DNA of 64,000 nt from Burkholderiales bacterium PBB2. Lineage in GTDB: Bacteria > Pseudomonadota > Gammaproteobacteria > Burkholderiales > Burkholderiaceae_C. Made by a program: the position numbers and the translations under genes. The notes beneath the pieces were generated by a model. The model worked only from the letters and a program-made list of their open reading frames with translations. It was not told where the DNA came from and ran no database searches. Each line of letters begins with the position of its first letter. The first letter of the stretch is position 1. The stretch spans positions 1-64,000 of the forward strand of contig NKIM01000026.1 in the NCBI GenBank assembly GCA_002255955.1. The letters run 5' to 3'. This document shows, one piece after another, positions 17,401 to 26,072 of the stretch.

Positions 17401-19052
17401 AGCGTCTGGTGTCCGAAGCCGACGTCGCCGCGCCCGCTCTCGAAAAGCACGTTGGCACTGCACAGGCGGCGCAGCAGGTCATCGCTGGCCTGTACCCTGC
17501 TGCGCCGCAGTTGATGACGGCGCTGGGTCAGCATCTCGTTGGCCATCGTCTCGATGGCAATCATCGCCGGTGTGCCCAGGTTCGAATCCCCGGCAATCAC
17601 GATATCCAGATAGAGGTCGGTCAGTTCCTGTGCGCTGGAGAGGCTCTTCCGCTCGGACTTGGTGGCGACATCCGCAAAGAGCGCCAAGTTGCGGGGATTG
17701 CCGAGCAGTTCCCGCGTTGACGCATCAAGGGCGGCAGTGTCGACGCTGAGCCCGCTCAGCAGCGGCTCGACAACATCGCTCCAATCCAGCAGGCCGATCT
17801 CGACCGTTTGGTCCCAGCGCCGACCTGCCAGATTCCAGTTGTATTGCAGGTCGAAGCTGCGGCAGGCCACGACGACGCAGGCATCAGGAATCATCCTCAA
17901 GCGATCAATGAGGGTCAGGAAATAGGTCAGGCACTGCGTCTCGCGGTTCAGCGAGAGTACGTCCAGTGAGTCGATGATGACGACGACGCGTTTCCATTCG
18001 GACATTGCCGACACCAGCGCAGGAATGTCGGGATCCAGGCCCAGAGCCACGCGGCCCTCCTGGTCGTTGGCGTCGGCGTAGTCGCGCGCCTGCAGGAAGA
18101 GCGTGGCGACGTCGGTGCGAGCTTCCAGTTCCTCCGCGAGTTGCAGCAGCACGCAGGTCTTGCCCGACCCCGGACCGTCGGTCAGCAGGACGCTCCCACC
18201 GGCGGCGATTGCATTCCTCAGGTCCGCCACCGCAGTGCGCTCGACCCGCTTGCCGGCGATCTCGCGCCGCCACTGGCGCCCGATGGCCGACATTCCTCTT
18301 AGCTTGCCCTCTACATCCGCCTGGACGCGTGGGGGGGCAATGGCACACCCCTTGTCCTGGAGAATCTGGAGCAACTCGCTTCGCGAAATGCGATGGGTCT
18401 CGGCGACCAGGGATGGATCGGCCGTGCGGGCGCCCAGCCCATCGAGCACGGTCCAAAGCGCGTTGTAGGCATCGTCCGCACGGGTGACCTGCTGAGCAAG
18501 GTCCAGCTTCAAATGGGTTTGGAGTTCACCTAGCCCGCGGGTCGGGTCAAACCTGATCCTCCGCAGCAGCGCGTGAATGTCGCGCGTGCCCTTTGCAAGA
18601 GCATCCTTCCATGCAGCGTTCAGTTTGGCCAGCTCGGCTGAAAGCGCCTTCGGGAAGCCACTCTGAAATGCAGCCAAGTCTGGCGTCTGATGTGCCCGCT
18701 CAACCAATCGTCCGAGATCGCCGAAGTCTGCTCGCGAGTAGAAGCGTACTTCCACATTCGGCTCAGCCATCAAGTGCTCAGCTGCTTTCTTGAGATCTTC
18801 TTCGAGCTCGGTCACCTTCCAAGCGGTGAATCCAGGCTCGTTCTTTTTGCATTGGCAGCAGATCTCGTGGCCAGAGGCTTGGCCAAGAATGACGTCGTCG
18901 ACTGGCGCCGGTATGCCTCCCGAGATGACTCGGGTCGAGTCGAGTTCCATCCAGACAAGGTCTGGGTCCTTGATCATTCGAATCGCCCAGTCCATGGCGA
19001 CGCAAACTTGGTAGATGTCGCCGCGACTGGAGCGTGTGCCCGCAAGGCTCAT
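14472..19052 (-). CDS. Large (~1526 aa) STAND-type P-loop NTPase with possible nuclease-like N-terminal domain; candidate antiphage protein
   Basis: Walker A LLTDGPGSGKTCVLLQL, Walker B RVVVIIDSLDVLS, ELLGNPRNLALFADVA, long helical C-terminus; N-terminal MELDST...DDVILG...EICCQCKKNE resembles a (D/E)...QxK nuclease pattern. Start at 19052 supported by GAGGGAAG upstream. Confidence 0.75.
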   Translation of the reverse strand: MSLAGTRSSRGDIYQVCVAMDWAIRMIKDPDLVWMELDSTRVISGGIPAPVDDVILGQASGHEICCQCKKNEPGFTAWKVTELEEDLKKAAEHLMAEPNVEVRFYSRADFGDLGRLVERAHQTPDLAAFQSGFPKALSAELAKLNAAWKDALAKGTRDIHALLRRIRFDPTRGLGELQTHLKLDLAQQVTRADDAYNALWTVLDGLGARTADPSLVAETHRISRSELLQILQDKGCAIAPPRVQADVEGKLRGMSAIGRQWRREIAGKRVERTAVADLRNAIAAGGSVLLTDGPGSGKTCVLLQLAEELEARTDVATLFLQARDYADANDQEGRVALGLDPDIPALVSAMSEWKRVVVIIDSLDVLSLNRETQCLTYFLTLIDRLRMIPDACVVVACRSFDLQYNWNLAGRRWDQTVEIGLLDWSDVVEPLLSGLSVDTAALDASTRELLGNPRNLALFADVATKSERKSLSSAQELTDLYLDIVIAGDSNLGTPAMIAIETMANEMLTQRRHQLRRSRVQASDDLLRRLCSANVLFESGRGDVGFGHQTLLDALAVRDGVRRGLGLLEFIQSLQPVPFIRPAIRAFFAHLRLTDRANFGAQVRSVFDSDAAFHIKRLIGESYAACEPDDRDWSLVRHLFRKHPEHFASVYDHGHKLAWHHFWMRNLVPMLDADGDTRWLGIHFRKLQAWVNDDPAGVFAFWTRLAASSVAKERNLRGQFSYMVRGFKHLEKVDAQALLESLLSLPSGDHDSLGDFLLQWARHDARGDALVWKYIAGDVPTNPSRDSEIEEKLKCDESNFRHEKELLQRFADSDALLNLAVSALESWSRTLALGPYSAPGEVAEGPNNELREETSYSVTHSNHAVRHVSPLQRLVRSIEAAILQRAKAHDGWWSANALRICLADCGALRYIGVLAMTDCPERNADAAKQFFADDRRPRLTDRYELGRLIWAVAPFLGEAIELAERHIFQRLSEYESRSKPWVEVERYELLTQIPVLLRSPIVTSAIARMAVELPPPDGRPDIHSSSGMVGAPFHADQLTGLSDDALVALLDSSMTLGNGLRPFHELVGGFESVNQLLHSVSSEAPRRFLELLALRWHDLPDPSKRAVFDGAAHYLRYRYGNLQNSAWRAKEDVDRSEILELLLVELERHPAFWTGRREGATALSGCASVASSDDHAARVAFLAPAHIRAEDPPCGERQDDDLIFTAINSSRGELAEGLLSLANRLFEEGRELPALLAPALRRLAQDCHPAVRAVVVQQLAYMQTKSELGWELFDAAFSANDQRVWKYAAHTLYYATGKLFARAKPYIDRMEHSDLPTALKVWARLSALAVLEGQIASQVLLEKLAQRAEASAWDGAVSVWVANAGNATHASECFSGMTAAASHAVAHAPLLQRMSALFREQSPVPRIPLGLFRSVYLNGGVGPEPGGNLAPGIDEWLSRFAEIDPDQALEIAEIIAGICKARDTTPFYDPKPLGALLTSLFREAEEREASDSGEMLRRVVALQDLFLSVPTSMLGEWLQAAERPGA

Positions 19053-19960
19053 GCTTCTTCCCTCTAGTGCTGTGGGTTGCTGTTCATGTTGTAGCTGGTG
19101 GCCCACCCCATCCAGCCTAGTCCGTTGTACTTCGTGGCGGTGAAGTCTGTTGGGGCCGGAACGCCAGCAGCAGCTCGCTGCTTCGCAGTGGAGCCGAGCT
19201 TACATGTCGTGGCGATGGCACGGTCTCGCTAGTGCCGAGCCACGGCTTCCGCCCGAAGCCATGTCCCGGCAGCGTTGTTCCCGCAAGACTAGCCATTGCG
19301 TTCGGCGACTTGCAGTCAGACGCAGGAAAGCCTGCCGTACCGGTGCAGGCGTTTGGGGTCCTTTTCGCGCAACAGCACGACGTCGCTCTCATCCCGGGTC
19401 GTCTTGTCGAGGAGTTCCAGTCTGGCCAAGTCGCGCAACGAGTCCCTAGAGTTCAATAGGACCTGCTCATAGGGCGCCCGCGCGAGCAAGGTGACGGGCA
19501 CCTGCGCGCGCACAGCCGATCCGACACCGTATTCGAGCTCAGTGGTCGCTGCTTCGGGACAAGCTGGGAGCGCCGAGTGACAGGACCACAGCCGACGCTG
19601 GCGCCGCGGGGGAGAGTGACTGCAACCGCTGCATAGATGCCGACCGACGGCCAACGATGCCTTCAGGCTGATCTGAGACGTTCGACGCCCGAGTCCTGAA
19701 CGGCGCCAACGACGAACACCGGTGATCCAGTGCCGGCGGCCTTTACCGAAAGCGTTACCGCCGATTCTTGTTGCCCGATCAAGGCCGGCCTAGCAAGCCG
19801 GACCGCCCCCCGGATTGCTGCAGGCTCAAGCGACCCTGAGCTGTATGTCAGTCAGGCCGCAACCGTCTGACTTTAACCAACTGGCCTCCGCGGAAACCAG
19901 GGCGGTTCAAGTATGCTCAGTGTTGATGCTTGACTATCCGGATTTCCAGGCCTTCTAGAC

Positions 19961-20218
19961 ATGAGACACGACCGTCGTCTGCCACCATCCGTCTGCAGAC
20001 TATTTGCCGCGCTATTAGTAGTAGTTACTAGCGTTGCAATCTATGCGACCGTCATTGTGGGTCGCGCAATTGCCACTGCCCTTGATAGGGGTTCAGACGC
20101 TCAAGGAGGTCTAAGCGCTCTCTATGTCGTGATTGTTGTTTGCCTCATTTCTGTGTTGGGAGCCGCGTACAGCACGTCCCTGCTATGGCAAATGTCTAAG
20201 AGGCCTTTGAGGTCATAA
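19961..20218 (+). CDS. Small hypothetical membrane protein
   Basis: 85-aa ORF with two predicted TM helices (LFAALLVVVTSVAIYATVIVG, ALYVVIVVCLISVLGAAYSTSLL). Confidence 0.4.
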   Translation: MRHDRRLPPSVCRLFAALLVVVTSVAIYATVIVGRAIATALDRGSDAQGGLSALYVVIVVCLISVLGAAYSTSLLWQMSKRPLRS

Positions 20219-20310
20219 GGTGATCCTGCGTTTCTCGCCCCAGCGAGTTAGGTAGCCCCCTGAATCCCCGGACACGGTCCATCGCTTATCTTCCAGATAG
20301 GCTTAGGGCT

Positions 20311-20688
20311 GTGCGAGAGACCATTGAGGTCAGCACCCGATATCAGTGCAGGCCGCGCTGGTCGGCGGCCGAGAAGGCTGCCTTGGTTCGCAAGACGTAT
20401 GAGCCGGGGCTGATGCTGATTTCGACTATCAACCGCACGCTTCGCAGTTACTTCATCGCTATCGTCGGCGGAGAAATGGTGTTTCGTGCGTTGCCCTTGG
20501 GTACGCATCGCTGGGCTCAGTTTGTGCGTCCCAATGAGCTGGGGAAGCTCGCCGGGGCCTGCGGGTTGCGCACTGTCGAGCAACGCGGCATGGCCTACCT
20601 GCCGGTCATTCATCGCGTTTGGTGGACGCGCGGTATGGCCGTCAACTACATCGCCAGCTACATGAAATCGGCTGCCACCGCGGTTTAA
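20311..20688 (+). pseudogene. Chimeric ORF: transposase OrfA-like N-terminus fused to a UbiG-like C-terminus
   Basis: TRYQCRPRWSAAEKAALVRKTYEPG is typical of IS orfA HTH proteins; LISTINRTLRSYFIAIVGGEMVFRALPLGTHRWAQFVRPNELGKLAGACGLRTVEQRGMAYLPV...VNYIASY is typical of the UbiG C-terminus. Confidence 0.7.
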
Positions 20689-20716
20689 AGTTACTAAAGC
20701 GAGGCGCGCCAGGCCG

Positions 20717-21250
20717 TCAGGGCAGGCGCCCGATCAGCTTCAAGCCGCCCGCATGCGGCTGCAGCACCACGCCCGATCCCGATTCGGGCACCACGCCGGT
20801 CAACGCCGTGATATTGACTTGGTGTGTGACGACCACCAAAACGCCGGGGCCGCGCCAACTCTGAAGCTGGGCCAGCGCCGCTTGTGTTTGTTCCGCTTGC
20901 AACTCACTGCGGCCAAAAAATGAGTTGAATTCCGGACGGTCCTGCCGCTGACCGGGGAAGGCAAGATCGGCGGTCTCACGCGTGCGGCACCATCGCGATG
21001 ACCATACCGCGCCGATCTTGACGCCGCGTTCAACGAACGCGCGCCCGATGCGCTTCGCTTGCTCGCGGCCTGCCTGGCTCAGATTACGCTGGGTGTTGCA
21101 GTCGTCGAGCTTGAACTCAGCCGGATCGCCGCCGCCCGGCGCGAGCGCATGGCGAATCAGCACGACCGAAGCAGGCGGCAGGTCGGGCCAGTCTGAAGCA
21201 GCCACAAGTCCGGGCAAGGTGAGCAAGAGCAGTACGAAGATGCGGCACAT
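20717..21250 (-). CDS. Histidine phosphatase family protein, signal peptide present
   Basis: VVLIRHALAPGGGDP (RH motif), NLSQAGREQAKRIGRAF, VWSSRWCRTRETADLAF, VVVTHQVNITALTG. Confidence 0.8.
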   Translation of the reverse strand: MCRIFVLLLLTLPGLVAASDWPDLPPASVVLIRHALAPGGGDPAEFKLDDCNTQRNLSQAGREQAKRIGRAFVERGVKIGAVWSSRWCRTRETADLAFPGQRQDRPEFNSFFGRSELQAEQTQAALAQLQSWRGPGVLVVVTHQVNITALTGVVPESGSGVVLQPHAGGLKLIGRLP

Positions 21251-21608
21251 GCGCGGAGTATCTGGTGCTTGCAATTTCCCTGCCTGGCCGCCTGTCAATG
21301 TCGCCACCAAGCTCAGGCACTTCTACTTAAAAACCTCATCAATCCGCTGACCCGCTCCAGCATCCAGATGCCGCATCCGCTGCACCGCCTTATCGCTTGA
21401 GTCGATATTGAGCTTTCTATTGGCGTGTTTGAATTGCGTTTGCACGGTGGGGCGGTTAGGTTCGTGGATCCCATTGCCGTGTTGAACATGCTTCGACGCC
21501 ACCGGGCTGTCAAAAGCTTTGAAAATGCCCCGTAGAAACATCGAAATTTCCTGGACGACGAGACTCTCCATGATCGTTCTTGAATCTAGCGCAGCCCCTG
21601 GTCAAGCC

Positions 21609-21869
21609 ATGCCCTCCGTGTTGACAACAAAGTCCCCAACCGATCTTGCCCGCATCATGGAGATGGCTTGGGAGGACCGCACTTCTTTCGAGGCCATTGA
21701 GCTTCAATTTGGCTTGAACGAGTCCGCCGTGGTCGCCTTGATGCGCCGCCAGATGAAGCCGGCGTCCTTCCGGATGTGGCGTAAGCGCATGGCCGGCCGC
21801 CGCACCAAGCACGCCGCCTTCCAAGGTGGCGCCTTGATGCGCCACCGTGCTACTCACACGCGTCCGTAG
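21609..21869 (+). CDS. TIGR03643-family small protein
   Basis: IMEMAWEDRTSFEAIELQFGLNESAVVALMRRQMKPASFRMWRKRMAGRRTKH. Confidence 0.7.
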   Translation: MPSVLTTKSPTDLARIMEMAWEDRTSFEAIELQFGLNESAVVALMRRQMKPASFRMWRKRMAGRRTKHAAFQGGALMRHRATHTRP

Positions 21870-22183
21870 TGGTCTCTCACGCAGCAGTGGGCTGCTGCCG
21901 ATTCGTAGACATCGGCTGAGCTCGATGAGCGTGGTCCAAGCGTACCGGGCTGGCTTAGCTGAGGCTCGAATGACGCCGATCTGGTTTCTAAAACCGCTCG
22001 AAGTCGTCGAACGGCTCCGCCCGTGCTTGGGCGCCTGGCCTGTAGGCCTCGCGTGCACTTCGTTCGGTTTTCATTGAACTGAAGACGCTCACCGTCGCCG
22101 AGTTATCGCGCTCGTGGGTTTCTCGCCTTTTCTCTGGCAATGCCGCAGTCCTTGGCCTACTTGCAGCAAAGATGGTGGCACGT

Positions 22184-23524
22184 TCATGTGCCTGTTGTGC
22201 ATGCCCTCTCTAGCTCCTCTAGTGCTGCGTGCAGCTCGGGCAAGTAGTCGTACGCGTCGTAGTGGCGGTCTTGCACTCCACTGATGCCATGGCTTTGGAG
22301 CCTGCCGCGTGTGTCCTTGCTGATCTTGAGGCTGGCCAGGATGGTCTCCACGCCGCTTCGAATTCGTTTGGTCTGAAAGCAGGCGATCTTGTCGCCCACG
22401 GCATCGCTGGCCCAAGCGCTCAGTGTCGAACTGACGACATGGGTTGCGCCGACGTTTTCGCCCGCGACTGTAGAGATTGCATAGTCACCCGACAGGTCTA
22501 GCTGCTGAATGGCTTCTTGCGCTTTCACGGTCAGGGGCAGGGTATGCCTTCGTGCCGGCCGACCTGGGCGCCCCTTGCCGTCGAAGATCGTGATGCTGTC
22601 AGCGGACACATCAGCAGACTTCAGTCGGACCAGTTGTTCGATTCGCTGCCCGCCTGTGAGCAGGTGCAGTCTGAGCGTCGCGCCCTTGATGCCAGGCAAA
22701 TCCTTGATGCAGTTCCAATAGACCCGCATTTCGTCAGCAGATAGCGGGTTCTTGTCGGCCTTGTTTGCTTCACTGTTGGCGGCGGTTTCAGCTGCGGGGT
22801 TGTGCTTCACTTGGTAGCCCTTGAATGCAACCGGAATTTTGGGATTCGTCTTGGCTTTGCGAGCGACCTCGTAGGCCGCTCCCATATAGGCCCGGAGCTT
22901 GTTGGCTGTACGTTCTTTGCCCGCCTCGATCAGTCTTCGGCTCATGTCCGCCACTTGCTCGTCGGTCACGTCCGCAGCGGGCTGACTTGCCGTTTCAGGA
23001 AAGGCCACTATCGCGTGATTGGTCAAAATGGATTTGGCGTCCTTGTATGAGGTTCGGCCGAGCGATTCAAGATAGAGCCAATAGGCTCTCAGCAATTCGG
23101 CCAGCGTGTATTTGCTCCGCCGATCAAGCTCGGCTTGAGCTTGGGCTAGTGCAGCCGCTTGGTCGTTGATGGCTTTGGCTTGGGCTTCTGCCTTGGCTTG
23201 TACAAGTCCCGCATGCCCACCTTGGCTCTTGGCATCGTCGTGCTGCAAGGCCAGTCTTGCTGCTTCAGCCGTTGCCGCGGCAATAGTCCAGCGCCCGTCG
23301 ATGGGGGCTAGGGTCTTGGGCGGCAACTTACCGTCATACAGGCCAATCTCTACACGATCAGTCCCACCTTTGAATGTGTAGCGCCAGTAGAGTTTCACCG
23401 CTCCGCTGGATAGCTTGCGGGCTTGCAGTGCGCCGTTTGGAATGACCTTTGCCAGCGTGATGAACTGTCCTGGCTTCAGGCCTGCGAGTGTCTCGCCAGC
23501 AGTTTTTTGTACTTTGGTCGCCAT
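22184..23524 (-). CDS. Tyrosine-type site-specific integrase
   Basis: LRLHLLTGGQRIEQLVRLKSADV (catalytic Arg box), C-terminal region ending HYDAYDYLPELHAALEELERA; adjacent to a tRNA-Lys 3' fragment. Some catalytic motifs look divergent. Confidence 0.75.
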   Translation of the reverse strand: MATKVQKTAGETLAGLKPGQFITLAKVIPNGALQARKLSSGAVKLYWRYTFKGGTDRVEIGLYDGKLPPKTLAPIDGRWTIAAATAEAARLALQHDDAKSQGGHAGLVQAKAEAQAKAINDQAAALAQAQAELDRRSKYTLAELLRAYWLYLESLGRTSYKDAKSILTNHAIVAFPETASQPAADVTDEQVADMSRRLIEAGKERTANKLRAYMGAAYEVARKAKTNPKIPVAFKGYQVKHNPAAETAANSEANKADKNPLSADEMRVYWNCIKDLPGIKGATLRLHLLTGGQRIEQLVRLKSADVSADSITIFDGKGRPGRPARRHTLPLTVKAQEAIQQLDLSGDYAISTVAGENVGATHVVSSTLSAWASDAVGDKIACFQTKRIRSGVETILASLKISKDTRGRLQSHGISGVQDRHYDAYDYLPELHAALEELERACTTGT

Positions 23525-23715
23525 CCCTTGCCCCTCCATCTGGTGCCAGTCTGGTGCCAGTCTTGCCTCAGCGATTTGGAGCTGGTGCCAGTCTGGTGCC
23601 AGTTTTGGCGCGATTGATGTTGGAAATTCTAGGACGTTGTTGGCAGCGTTTCTATATGAATCAACAACTTACGATTGATGTGTTGTCCGGCTTCAGCCGC
23701 GAAAATCCATATTTT

Positions 23716-23765
23716 TCGGACTCTTAATCCGTAGGTCGAGTGTTCGAGTCACTCAGGGCCCACCA
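23716..23765 (+). other. tRNA-Lys(CTT) 3' fragment; putative integration (att) site
   Basis: CGGACTCTTAATCCGTAGGTCGAGTGTTCGAGTCACTCAGGGCCCACCA: anticodon arm, T arm GAGTG/CACTC, acceptor 3' strand and CCA. No D arm or 5' acceptor strand upstream. Confidence 0.8.
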
Positions 23766-23785
23766 AAAATTAAGAATGAAATCAA

Positions 23786-23818
23786 CAGCTTAGCGGCGTA
23801 GGTCGCTAAGCTGTTTTT
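23786..23818 (+). terminator. Rho-independent terminator downstream of the tRNA-Lys fragment
   Basis: CAGCTTAGCG-GCGTAGGT-CGCTAAGCTG-TTTTT. Confidence 0.75.
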
Positions 23819-24080
23819 CTTTGTACTTCTGATTTTCGGCCCACGCAGGCACCATGTAGCCGTGGGCACCCGCTGAGGCCGGCGGTTTCTGAGAGCGTGG
23901 AAGGTAGACCTCCAACTCGGCCCCGCCATCGCCCTCTAGACAGCGGTTGCCTGATGCGCTGTCGGTCCTGTCGAGGTATCTCAGCACCGCGCACTTCCCA
24001 GTAGGGGTGAGTCAGGTTGACGATCGAGTGGGAATGATCTCGTGGGCTAGAAACTTAGGTTCAGGCCCCGAGTGAAAGCA

Positions 24081-24108
24081 AAAGGCGGCCTGCAAGGCCG
24101 CCTTTTTT
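24081..24108. terminator. Rho-independent terminator
   Basis: AAAGGCGGCC-TGCAA-GGCCGCCTTTTTT. Confidence 0.75.
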
Positions 24109-24133
24109 GTTTCAAGTCAGCAGCGCTGGAGGC

Positions 24134-25654
24134 TCAGAAGAAACCCAGGGCATTGGGCGAGTAGCTGACCAGCAGGTTTTTGGTCTGCTGATAATGGTCC
24201 AGCATGGCTTTGTGGGTTTCGCGGCCAATGCCGGATTCCTTGTAGCCGCCGAAGGCCGCGTGCGCCGGATAGGCGTGATAGCAATTGGTCCAGACCCGGC
24301 CCGCCTGGATGGCGCGGCCCATGCGGTAGGCGCGGCTGCCGTCGCGCGTCCAAACGCCGGCGCCCAGGCCGTAAGGCGTGTCATTGGCGATCTGCAGGGC
24401 CTCGGCCTCGTCCTTGAAGGTGGCCACGGCCAGCACGGGGCCGAAGATTTCTTCGCGGAACACGCGCATACTGTTCGTGCCCTTGAAGAGCGTGGGCTCG
24501 ATGTAGTAGCCGCCCGCCAACTCGCCCGACATCTGCTTGCGGCCGCCGCCGATCAGCAGCTGCGCGCCTTCCTGCTTGCCCACTTCCAAGTAGGACATGA
24601 TTTTGTCCATCTGCAGGGCTGAGGCCTGGGCGCCCATCATGGTGTCGGTGTCCAGCGGGCTGCCTTGCTTGATGGCGGCCACGCGCTTGAGTGCGCGTTC
24701 AATGAAGCGGTCGTAGATCGACTCTTGAATCAGCGCCCGGCTCGGGCAGGTGCAGACCTCGCCCTGGTTGAAGGCAAACAGCACCAGGCCTTCGATGGCC
24801 TTGTCCAGGAAGGCGTCGTCCTGGGCCATCACATCGTCGAAGAAGACATTGGGGCTCTTGCCGCCCAGCTCCAGGGTGGCCGGGATCAGGTTGCTGGCTG
24901 CCGCCTGCGCAATCACGCGGCCGGTGGCGGTGGAGCCGGTGAAGGCAATTTTGGCGATGCGCTTGCTGGTGGCCAGCGGCATGCCGGCCTCGCGGCCATA
25001 GCCGTTGACGATGTTGAGCACGCCGGGCGGCAGCAAGTCGGCGATCAGCTCGGTCAGCACCAAGATGCTGATCGGTGTCGATTCCGCCGGCTTGAGCACC
25101 ACGCAGTTGCCTGCGCCCAGGGCAGGCGCCAGCTTCCAGGCCGCCATCAGGATGGGAAAGTTCCAGGGGATGATTTGCCCGACCACGCCCAGCGGTTCGT
25201 GGAAATGGTAGGCCACGGTGTGGTCGTCGATCTGGCTCAGCGCGCCTTCCTGCGCGCGCAGGCATCCGGCGAAGTAACGGAAATGGTCGGCGGCAAGCGG
25301 GATGTCGGCATTGAGGGTTTCGCGGATGGGCTTGCCGTTGTCCACGGTCTCGGCATAGGCCAGCAATTCGAGATTGGCCTCGATGCGATCGGCGATCTTG
25401 AGCAGGATGTTGGCGCGGGTGGCGGCATTGGTGGCGGCCCACTGGGTCGTGGCGGCATGGGCGGCGTCCAGGGCCAGCTCGATGTCCTCGGCGGTGGAGC
25501 GGGCGGCGCGGGTGTAGACCTGGCCGCTGATGGGGGTGACGACGTCGAAGTACTCGCCTTTGACCGGCGGCACGAAGCGGCCGCCGATGAAGTTGTCGTA
25601 CTGCGCTTTGTAGGCAAGTGTGGCGCCGGGGGTGTTGGGGCTGGCGTAAAGCAT
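24134..25654 (-). CDS. NAD-dependent (acet)aldehyde dehydrogenase
   Basis: [72 protein letters not shown]: complete ALDH. Confidence 0.92.
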   Translation of the reverse strand: MLYASPNTPGATLAYKAQYDNFIGGRFVPPVKGEYFDVVTPISGQVYTRAARSTAEDIELALDAAHAATTQWAATNAATRANILLKIADRIEANLELLAYAETVDNGKPIRETLNADIPLAADHFRYFAGCLRAQEGALSQIDDHTVAYHFHEPLGVVGQIIPWNFPILMAAWKLAPALGAGNCVVLKPAESTPISILVLTELIADLLPPGVLNIVNGYGREAGMPLATSKRIAKIAFTGSTATGRVIAQAAASNLIPATLELGGKSPNVFFDDVMAQDDAFLDKAIEGLVLFAFNQGEVCTCPSRALIQESIYDRFIERALKRVAAIKQGSPLDTDTMMGAQASALQMDKIMSYLEVGKQEGAQLLIGGGRKQMSGELAGGYYIEPTLFKGTNSMRVFREEIFGPVLAVATFKDEAEALQIANDTPYGLGAGVWTRDGSRAYRMGRAIQAGRVWTNCYHAYPAHAAFGGYKESGIGRETHKAMLDHYQQTKNLLVSYSPNALGFF

Positions 25655-25762
25655 GTCGGTCTCCGTGTGTTGTGTTGGGGTCTCAAGGTCTGGGCCCGCT
25701 CCGTCTCCATCCCAGATGCTGAGTTGCGGGGTTGGAGGCAAGCAGGCCAGCCGCAGGATTTC

Positions 25763-25779
25763 TTGCACGGAGCGTGCCA
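25763..25779 (-). promoter_or_regulatory. Candidate sigma-54 (-24/-12) promoter for the aldehyde dehydrogenase gene
   Basis: Minus strand TGGCACGCTCCGTGCAA: GG-N10-GC spacing, 109 bp upstream of the ATG; a divergent sigma-54 activator gene is adjacent. Confidence 0.7.
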
Positions 25780-26072
25780 AGGCCTTGGTTTGCTCGGAAT
25801 TTGGGCGTAAGGGGCTGCTGCTGCGCGGGGCGAAAAGACTGGCCGGTACGGCTGGCTGCGCACCGTGTCGCCCCACTGTCACGAAAGAGGACAGGTGGCC
25901 GCCTCGCATGGCACAGCAGTCCAGCCGCTTGTGCTGGAAGCGGGCAAAACCAGCTCAAGGGCTTGGCAAGCGCCATGAGCCTGTTAAGGTCGCGCTGCGG
26001 CTCGGGTGCCAACACCTGAGCCGCGTCCGATTCAGAGCCCGTTCACAAGGGCCGATCACGGAGACACACGCG

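Noticed and set aside
20311-20688. Functional UbiG methyltransferase
   Set aside because: Only the C-terminal third resembles UbiG; the SAM-binding domain is missing and the N-terminus is transposase-like.
23650-23765. Complete tRNA-Lys gene
   Set aside because: No 5' acceptor strand or D arm upstream of the anticodon arm; only the 3' half exists.
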